Below, piece by piece: positions 1 to 5,406 of a stretch of 5,406 nucleotides of DNA. The position numbers and the translations under genes were made by a program. The stretch is from Bradyrhizobium sp. (lineage in GTDB: Bacteria; Pseudomonadota; Alphaproteobacteria; Rhizobiales; Xanthobacteraceae): assembly GCA_028290165.1 (NCBI GenBank), contig JAQGKJ010000441.1, positions 1-5,406 on the forward strand, given 5' to 3'. Under the pieces are notes generated by a model. That model ran no database searches, was not told the DNA's origin, and worked only from the letters and a program-made list of their open reading frames with translations. Every line of letters begins with the position of its first letter. Position 1 is the stretch's first letter.

Positions 1-26
1 TTATGCCTTCCGGACCTCGTTCGCCG
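1..26. other. Window edge downstream of the DUF5330 gene; no gene supported
   Basis: On the minus strand a GTG at 30-28 overlaps the DUF5330 stop (GTGA). It opens a nine-codon frame that ends with TAA at 3-1. This is too short to call as a gene. The bases CGCCG-TCA-CGGCG (22-34) form a 5-bp inverted repeat centred on the stop codon. No T-tract follows it in the minus direction, so it is not a convincing terminator. Confidence 0.3.
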
Positions 27-413
27 TCACGGCGCCGGCGGGGCCTGCCACTGCACCACCAGATCGTCCGGTGACAGCGTGTCGCGCGGTGCGGCGTCGG
101 CAACCTCCGCATTCTCGGCGCTGCCGATCGAGCCGGTATGGTCCGGTGCACGCTTGTCGGTGATGATCTGATACAATTTGCGCGCGCCGGCCTGGGCGCG
201 CTGGCTGAGCACGGTCGCGGCCTGGCCGCCGACTTCACACGCCGCCGGCTGGCGCTTGCAGAATTGACTCATGTCCGACACTGCCGCGGTCGCAGCGGAC
301 ACGGCTTCGGAAGCCCCCACCTGCGGCAACTTGTCGGATTCAGGCGAATTTTCCCTGGGCAACAGCACGAGCACCAGCCCGAGCCAGAACGCCATGCGAA
401 GCAGAAAAAACAT
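27..413 (-). CDS. DUF5330 family small membrane-anchored protein
   Basis: A 128-residue protein. I chose the ATG at 413 because it puts a hydrophobic segment (residues 1-19, MFFLLRMAFWLG then a Leu/Val run) right at the N terminus. A GTG 51 nt upstream (464) is in frame but only adds a basic, poorly hydrophobic extension. A GGGG run lies 7 nt upstream of the chosen ATG. After the membrane segment or uncleaved signal comes an Ala/Val-rich helix holding FCKRQPAAC (C52 and C59), then an amphipathic helix ending near YQIITDK. A variable acidic linker follows, then a C-terminal DTLSPDDLVVQW motif. The paired Cys and the C-terminal LxPxDLxxxW pattern are what I recall of DUF5330, a Hyphomicrobiales family of unknown function. 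The two Cys could form a disulfide if the domain is periplasmic, which is inference. The gene is divergent from the kinase and shares the 414-877 region with it. Confidence 0.8.
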   Translation of the reverse strand: MFFLLRMAFWLGLVLVLLPRENSPESDKLPQVGASEAVSAATAAVSDMSQFCKRQPAACEVGGQAATVLSQRAQAGARKLYQIITDKRAPDHTGSIGSAENAEVADAAPRDTLSPDDLVVQWQAPPAP

Positions 414-691
414 CTCGCGACCCCGGCCGTCTCTCTTCAATCCGTTGCGCACATCGCAGAACACTGCGATGGACCTCGCAACCGTTCGCGGTTATTCCCG
501 CAAATCCGTCCCTGACTAACAGCCGTCGATAAATCGCAAGTGTTTGCATTGAGCTTAATTCGCCGAAAATTAGCAAAAAATCCGGCTGATTTGATTCGGT
601 GTAAATTTTCGATTGATGGCGCTTTTCGCCAGGCAACGGCGCTCCCCGAGGCGTCCACCCTTTCGAAACCATACCCGGCCCGCGCTGGAAA

Positions 692-724
692 CCCGACGTT
701 CACCATCTGCATCGAATGGTCGGG
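692..724. repeat. Inverted repeat in the intergenic region
   Basis: CCCGAC (692-697) is complementary to GTCGGG (719-724). Inside it, ACCAT (702-706) is complementary to ATGGT (716-720). The two stems compete for bases 719-720, so the element could form a 4+5 bp bulged hairpin or switch between two stems. No T-run follows. It could be a leader-RNA structure, an operator, or chance in GC-rich DNA. Confidence 0.3.
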
Positions 725-781
725 CGCACCTTGTGCGAAACCCCCGCGAACTTACGGTCTTTGGGTACCGGGCTGCGCGCC

Positions 782-796
782 TTAGCGTTCGCTTAA
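782..796 (+). promoter_or_regulatory. Near-consensus CtrA box upstream of the kinase gene
   Basis: The bases TTAG-CGTTCGC-TTAA match the alphaproteobacterial CtrA consensus TTAA-N7-TTAA at seven of eight defined positions. The box ends 81 nt before the GTG start of the kinase, a reasonable promoter position. The spacer and half-sites also form a near-palindrome (AGCG-TT-CGCT). If functional, it would place a CtrA-pathway kinase under CtrA control. No experiment or conservation data were available, and one seven-of-eight match in about 460 bp of intergenic DNA can arise by chance. Confidence 0.35.
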
Positions 797-857
797 TTTC
801 GCTCTGACAGGTTGAGGCAACGATAAAGGGGGCGTTCCGGCGCGTCTGTTTGACGAT

Positions 858-877
858 ATGGCCGAAGCGCGAGTGCC

Positions 878-881
<4 letters not shown>
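858..881 (+). other. Possible leader mini-ORF overlapping the kinase start
   Basis: An ATG at 858 opens a seven-codon frame (MAEARVP). Its TGA stop (879-881) overlaps the kinase GTG in the classic GTGA arrangement. The kinase start has no strong Shine-Dalgarno sequence of its own (only GCGAG at 869-873), so reinitiation after this mini-ORF is possible. The mini-ORF also lacks a good ribosome binding site, so this may be chance. Confidence 0.2.
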
Positions 882-2723
<1,842 letters not shown>

Positions 2724-2731
<8 letters not shown>

Positions 2732-3449
2732 AAAACTGACCAGGGATGACGACATGCCGCGCCGCCGCCGTGGCGCCAGCGCAGTGGCAGTCGAAGCCGA
2801 GCGCGGCCTTGCGATGCGCATTCTGCTGCACAGTCCGAAGGACATGGTGGCGGGCGTCGTGGCGTTTGCGGCGGTGAGTGCGATCATCGCCAACGCGCTG
2901 TTCCTGCAGGCGGGCCGTCATCCGGCACCGATGTTCGGCTCGGTGACCGCGATGCCGGCGCCGGGACCGATGGCGGCCAGTCCGTTGCCGCGTCCGCGCC
3001 CGGTTGAGGCCGACGTTGCGGTATCGGAGCCAAGAGTTGCCGAGCCAAAAGTTGCTGAATCAAGGGTTGCTGAATCAAGGGTTGCTGAATCAAGGGTTGC
3101 CGAACCAAAGCCCGCCGAACCAAAGCCTGCGGATCCGCTGACGAGTCTCGTCAAGGCGACCAGCGCGGCGCCCGTGGCGTCTTCCAACATCGCGCGGCCG
3201 CCCGCGCCGATCCCGGCTGCTCCTCGCGCCGAGACGATCGCCAGTTCGGGCGCGCACCGCGTGGCGGCGGTGCAGCGCGCGCTCACCGAATATGGTTACG
3301 GCCAGCTGAAACCGACCGGCACCGTCGGCTCCGACACCCAGGCCGCGATCCAGAAATTCGAGCGCGAGCGCAAGATGCCGGTGACCGGGCAGATGTCTGA
3401 TCGCCTGGTGCGTGAACTCGCCACGGTGATCGGTCACCCGATCGACTGA
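2724..3449 (+). CDS. Single-pass membrane protein with a C-terminal peptidoglycan-binding domain
   Basis: A 241-residue protein. It has a short basic cytoplasmic segment (RRRR at 13-16), one transmembrane helix (about 41-62), a long Ala/Pro/Val-rich linker (about 65-175) and a PG_binding_1-type domain (about 176-236). Recognisable core pieces are VAAVQRAL, the Y/G turn TEYGYG, the TGTVGSDTQAAIQKFE stretch and the final PVTG...LVREL. The positive N terminus and single helix predict that the domain faces the periplasm and binds the cell wall. There is no hydrolase domain, so it is probably a binding or tethering protein. Residues 102-136 are seven five-residue repeats (E-P/S-R/K-V/P-A). The start overlaps the kinase stop by 8 nt, so the two products are probably co-translated. 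I chose GTG 2724; ATG 2754 would drop 10 residues and keep every domain. Pairing with a DivJ-like kinase suggests a role in envelope-linked cell-cycle control, which is inference. Confidence 0.85.
3027..3131 (+). repeat. 15-bp in-frame tandem repeat in the peptidoglycan-binding gene
   Basis: Seven 15-bp units encode EPRVA, EPKVA, ESRVA (three copies), EPKPA (two copies). The three central units (3057-3071, 3072-3086, 3087-3101) are GAATCAAGGGTTGCT, identical apart from the last base of the third. Near-identity at the DNA level suggests recent expansion by slippage. The 15-bp unit keeps the frame, so only linker length would vary between strains. Confidence 0.9.
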
Positions 3450-3460
3450 GGTCGATTCTG
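3450..3460 (+). repeat. Left copy of an imperfect 11-bp direct repeat flanking the low-GC segment
   Basis: GGTCGATTCTG begins directly after the stop codon of the peptidoglycan-binding gene. It matches GGTCTAATCTG at 4003-4013 in 9 of 11 positions. It marks the point where base composition changes. Confidence 0.45.
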
Positions 3461-4002
3461 ATGCTGGCTTTCAACCGTGGTTTGCGCGAAAATTGGAGCC
3501 ATGGGAGACAGTGAGCCGAAGCATCATCTATTTGGCACGCCGATGAGCGAGTGGATTAATCGCGTCGGTGAACTCGACATTGATGCTGTCGGGTTTTGGC
3601 AGATCGTCCCTGTAGGCCGTGAGGGGTTTGGTCTGGAAGGATCCGCATTGGATGACTTTGTTCGACGAAGCTTAATCGCGCATTTCGCATATGGCGCGTT
3701 TCCAGTCCGGCATATTCCGGGCGATCCCAATGTATGGACGATACAAACTAGCTACGGCGAAAATCCCGAAGTGATGGCGGATTCTATTATCAACGAATGG
3801 ATCGAAATGGGCCGCCCTGATTTTGGCTTAGGCGATCTATGGCTGGCCACGCCAAACATCGCCGATCATCCCTTCAAAGGTTAAAGGCTGGAAGGCTAAA
3901 CTTGGTTGATTTCGTAGTGAGCGGCATCACCTTGCCATATTGGAGTATTCTCCAGCTCGTTTGTTCGCGTCTATTCGTGAGATCGAATGCAAATTATTCA
4001 AT
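3461..4002. other. Low-GC inserted segment splitting an operon (probable accessory DNA)
   Basis: By hand count, most 60-base lines here are about 40-53% GC, against about 80% in the first full line of the DUF1491 gene (4081-4140). The segment holds one gene on codons that are rare in GC-rich genomes, plus about 130 bp with no convincing gene. It is bounded by imperfect 11-bp direct repeats. I saw no transposase, integrase, tRNA end or terminal inverted repeats, so the mode of entry is unknown. A small inverted repeat TGGAG-TATT-CTCCA sits at 3941-3954. Confidence 0.6.
3501..3884 (+). CDS. Unrecognised soluble protein on the low-GC insert
   Basis: A 127-residue protein of a family I do not recognise. 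It has no signal peptide or membrane helix. It is mildly acidic with many Trp, Gly and Asp residues. Visible stretches are LFGTPMSEWINRVGELDIDA, VGFWQIVPVGREGFGL, LDDFVRRSLIAHFAYGAFPV and GLGDLWLATPN. Alternating helix-like and strand-like stretches suggest one compact alpha/beta domain. I chose ATG 3501, which has GGAG only 2 nt upstream (tight spacing). GTG 3477 would add eight residues and ATG 3543 would remove 14; neither has a better ribosome site. Codons TTA (3672, 3828), CTA (3837) and ATA point to DNA of different origin from its neighbours. It has no obvious promoter and may be read through from the kinase operon. The size and solitary accessory setting would suit an orphan immunity-like or stress protein, but nothing in the sequence shows this. 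Confidence 0.7.
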   Translation: MGDSEPKHHLFGTPMSEWINRVGELDIDAVGFWQIVPVGREGFGLEGSALDDFVRRSLIAHFAYGAFPVRHIPGDPNVWTIQTSYGENPEVMADSIINEWIEMGRPDFGLGDLWLATPNIADHPFKG

Positions 4003-4013
4003 GGTCTAATCTG
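4003..4013 (+). repeat. Right copy of the imperfect 11-bp direct repeat
   Basis: GGTCTAATCTG ends on the first base of the DUF1491 GTG start codon. It matches the left copy at 3450-3460 in 9 of 11 positions. GC content rises sharply immediately after it. Confidence 0.45.
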
Positions 4014-4357
4014 TGAGGCTGAAGTCCAGCATATGGGTGGCGGCTTATCTGCGCCGCTGCCAGAGCGAGGGCGTGTTCGGCGCGGTGCGCCGGCGCGGCG
4101 CGGAGGAGGCCGGCGCGGTGTTCGTCAAGGTGGGGCTGCTCGACGGGCATGCGATGCTCTATATCCCGGCGCCGCAGACGGTCTATGACGATAGCCGGCC
4201 GATCGAGCGCATCTTCATGCCGATATCGAAAGCGCCGGTGCCGGAAACATCCGTCGAAGAGCGCCTCGTCAAGGAAATCCGGTTCGATCCGGATGCCTGG
4301 ATCGTGGAGACCGAGGACAGGGCAGGGCGGCACTTTCTCGATCTCGCCAAGGCCTGA
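4013..4357 (+). CDS. DUF1491 family protein
   Basis: A 114-residue protein that appears full length for DUF1491, a small alphaproteobacterial family of unknown function. It begins RLKSSIWVAAYLRRCQSEGV, continues through an AEEAGAVFVKV strand and an LYIPAPQ strand, and ends with RLVKEIRFDPDAWIVETEDR. The last stretch is the part I recognise best. It has no signal peptide or membrane helix, so it is probably cytoplasmic and alpha/beta. GTG 4013 fits the family N terminus. The bases upstream are AT-rich inserted sequence with no Shine-Dalgarno, so translation may now be weak. Before the presumed insertion the start would have sat just behind the peptidoglycan-binding gene. It is convergent with the DUF2336 gene, 6 nt apart. 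Confidence 0.85.
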   Translation: MRLKSSIWVAAYLRRCQSEGVFGAVRRRGAEEAGAVFVKVGLLDGHAMLYIPAPQTVYDDSRPIERIFMPISKAPVPETSVEERLVKEIRFDPDAWIVETEDRAGRHFLDLAKA

Positions 4358-4371
4358 CGCGTATTAGCGTC
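4356..4371. terminator. Short inverted repeat spanning two convergent stop codons
   Basis: GACGC-GTATTA-GCGTC is a perfect 5-bp stem with a 6-nt loop. It overlaps the TGA of the DUF1491 gene and the TAA of the DUF2336 gene. It has no T-tract on either side, so it is at best a weak bidirectional stop or mRNA-end protector. Confidence 0.25.
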
Positions 4372-5368
4372 CCGAACCCTGCGAACTCGTGCGCGGCATG
4401 ACGCCGGCGCCGGGCGCTTGCGCCGCCGGGCGCCTCTCGGCGGGCGCCGAGCGGGCGCGATGGCGCTCGTCGTCGTAAAGCGCGGGCTTATACTTGGCGC
4501 GGGTGTCGGCAAGAGTCGAGCCGCGCCATGCCGCCAGCATGACCAGCGCGGATCGCTCGCTCAGCCGGTCATAGAGCCGCGACAGCCGGTAGACGGTGTT
4601 CACGGAAGAACCGATTTCCGGATTGAGGAACAGCAAGACCCGCTGAAAGACCGGGCTCGGCATCGCGAGCGCCTTCATCGCGCAGGTCAAAGGCTCGCCG
4701 CCGGGATCGCCGACCACTTCGCCTGCAACCCGCGACGGCAGGATCAGCGTCTCGCCAAGTTCGAGCGTGAAGTTTTCGACGTCGGCGGCGAACGCGGCCA
4801 TTTCAAGCGTCTCGATGGCGCGTCTGGCGCGCGCGGCGGGAATTCGCGCCGATGCCTTCAACGGGGTCTCGTTGAGATTGTGCAGGATCAGCGCGCGTTC
4901 GCTGGCGCTGGCGCGGGAAAATATTGCGTTGATTTCGGCGGCGTCCTTGGGCTGCATCGACAGGGTGGATTGCAACCGCAATTGCGCCTCGGTAGGCGGC
5001 TTGATCGGCGCCTCCGCAATGGGAGCTGCGGGAATCTCGGGCGCGGCCGGCATGCGCGCATCGGGGTTGGTGGCCTTTAACCCGAGTCTTCGCAAAACTT
5101 CGGCGGGCGTTCCCGGATAGATCGCAAGCCGTGCCCGCACCGCCGCGCGGGTGGCGTCGTCGACCTGATCGATCAGGCGGGAGGTCAATTCGACAAACTG
5201 CCGCTCTTCGTCGCCGCTATGCGCGTTGGCCTGAACGTAGAGATCGGTCAGCACGCGCAGCAGCGTAGGCCTGATATCGACGCCCTCGCGGCGGGAGAGC
5301 GTCATCAACCCGTCGAAGCCGGGAAACAATGGAGGTGTGGTCATGTCAGGGATACGCGACTGAGTCAT
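4364..5368 (-). CDS. DUF2336 domain-containing protein
   Basis: A 334-residue, almost wholly helical protein without signal peptide or membrane helix, so probably cytoplasmic. A helical N-terminal half (about 15-100, including LRVLTDLYVQ and RLIDQVDDATRAAVRARLA) is joined by an Ala/Pro linker (about 105-125) to a second helical half (about 127-295, including KDAAEINAIFSRASASERAL, LEMAAFAADVENF and NPEIGSSVNTVYRLSRLYDR). The C terminus (about 300-334) is Arg/Pro/Ala-rich and probably disordered. The repeated helices and the xLAxxP-type segments match what I know of DUF2336, an alphaproteobacterial family of unknown function. I chose ATG 5368, preceded by AAGAGA, although the spacing is short. 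ATG 5344 (residue 9) is possible but has no ribosome site. It lies convergent to the kinase operon, so no functional link is implied. Confidence 0.8.
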   Translation of the reverse strand: MTQSRIPDMTTPPLFPGFDGLMTLSRREGVDIRPTLLRVLTDLYVQANAHSGDEERQFVELTSRLIDQVDDATRAAVRARLAIYPGTPAEVLRRLGLKATNPDARMPAAPEIPAAPIAEAPIKPPTEAQLRLQSTLSMQPKDAAEINAIFSRASASERALILHNLNETPLKASARIPAARARRAIETLEMAAFAADVENFTLELGETLILPSRVAGEVVGDPGGEPLTCAMKALAMPSPVFQRVLLFLNPEIGSSVNTVYRLSRLYDRLSERSALVMLAAWRGSTLADTRAKYKPALYDDERHRARSAPAERRPAAQAPGAGVMPRTSSQGSGR

Positions 5369-5374
5369 TCTCTT

Positions 5375-5390
5375 GGACCAGTCTAGGTCC
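5375..5390. promoter_or_regulatory. Small inverted repeat just upstream of the DUF2336 start
   Basis: GGACC-AGTCTA-GGTCC is a perfect 5-bp inverted repeat 7-22 nt before the ATG on the minus strand. It would lie in the 5' leader or promoter. It could be an operator half-site pair or a leader hairpin; there is no recognised consensus. Confidence 0.2.
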
Positions 5391-5406
5391 GTTGCTTTAA
5401 CAGCTC

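Larger units (their letters stand above)
414..877. other. Divergent intergenic region between the DUF5330 and kinase genes
   Basis: About 460 bp with no ORF I would defend on either strand. It must hold the promoters for both divergent genes. The core at about 530-620 is distinctly AT-rich, with runs such as AAAATTAGCAAAAAATCC. The kinase-proximal part is GC-rich again. Features seen are one GANTC site (593-597, a possible CcrM methylation site), a hairpin-forming stretch (692-724), a CtrA-like box (782-796) and a mini-ORF that touches the kinase start (858-881). I could not place a clear -35/-10 pair on either strand. Confidence 0.6.

Noticed and set aside
555..569. A second CtrA box in the AT-rich core (TTAA-N7-AAAA)
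   Set aside because: The right half-site has two mismatches to TTAA, too weak to report as a site.
540..785. A possible small gene of about 81 codons in the divergent region
   Set aside because: No ribosome site, a non-ATG start, mixed composition and no motif. It runs through the AT-rich promoter core, so I treat the region as non-coding.
3461..3514. A 17-codon frame (ATG 3461) with GAGG upstream, after the peptidoglycan-binding gene
   Set aside because: It has a good ribosome site, but this signal is better explained as the old ribosome site of DUF1491. The peptide has no features and ends within the next gene.
3461..4002. Insertion sequence or MITE
   Set aside because: The two ends are not inverted repeats of each other and there is no transposase. 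The flanking direct repeat is imperfect, so a named mobile element is not supported.
3940..4188. An open frame starting in the insert and running into the DUF1491 gene out of frame
   Set aside because: After about 25 residues it becomes a Gly/Arg-rich shadow of DUF1491. The first part might be a remnant of a broken gene, but nothing in it is recognisable.
4418..5080. A 220-codon open frame on the plus strand opposite DUF2336
   Set aside because: It is Arg/Gly-rich with no recognisable motif and lies within a well-supported minus-strand gene.

Overview
The window looks like chromosomal DNA of a high-GC alphaproteobacterium of the Bradyrhizobium / Rhodopseudomonas / Nitrobacter type. The grounds are GC-rich codon use, several GTG starts, and a gene set of DUF5330, a DivJ/PleC-type kinase, DUF1491 and DUF2336 that is typical of Hyphomicrobiales. 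The genus is inferred from protein style, not from a marker gene.

Layout. On the minus strand, 27-413 encodes a small DUF5330 protein with an N-terminal membrane anchor. A divergent, non-coding 414-877 region follows. It has an AT-rich core at about 530-620 and a near-consensus CtrA box (TTAG-N7-TTAA, 782-796). On the plus strand, 878-2731 encodes a six-helix membrane sensor histidine kinase with one PAS domain, most like DivJ. It overlaps by 8 nt a gene (2724-3449) for a single-pass, peptidoglycan-binding protein. That protein's Ala/Pro linker contains a seven-unit pentapeptide repeat.

Next comes a stretch of about 550 bp with clearly lower GC (roughly 40-53% in most 60-base lines, against about 80% at the start of the next gene). 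It carries one unrecognised gene (3501-3884) and about 130 bp of apparently non-coding sequence. Beyond it is a DUF1491 gene (4013-4357). Imperfect 11-bp direct repeats (3450-3460 and 4003-4013) flank this stretch. Removing it on paper would put the DUF1491 GTG start 8 nt after a GAGG that overlaps the stop of the upstream gene, which restores a tight operon. I read it as a small accessory insertion that split a kinase / peptidoglycan-binding / DUF1491 operon. A convergent DUF2336 gene (5368-4364, minus) closes the window.

How the genes may work together. The kinase is probably a cell-cycle regulator acting on DivK/PleD-type receivers and so on CtrA. The coupled peptidoglycan-binding protein suggests a link to the envelope, and the CtrA-like box suggests feedback. 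These functional links are inference. I found no RNA gene, CRISPR array, transposase or clear Rho-independent terminator. The one segment that looks truly unusual is the low-GC insert.
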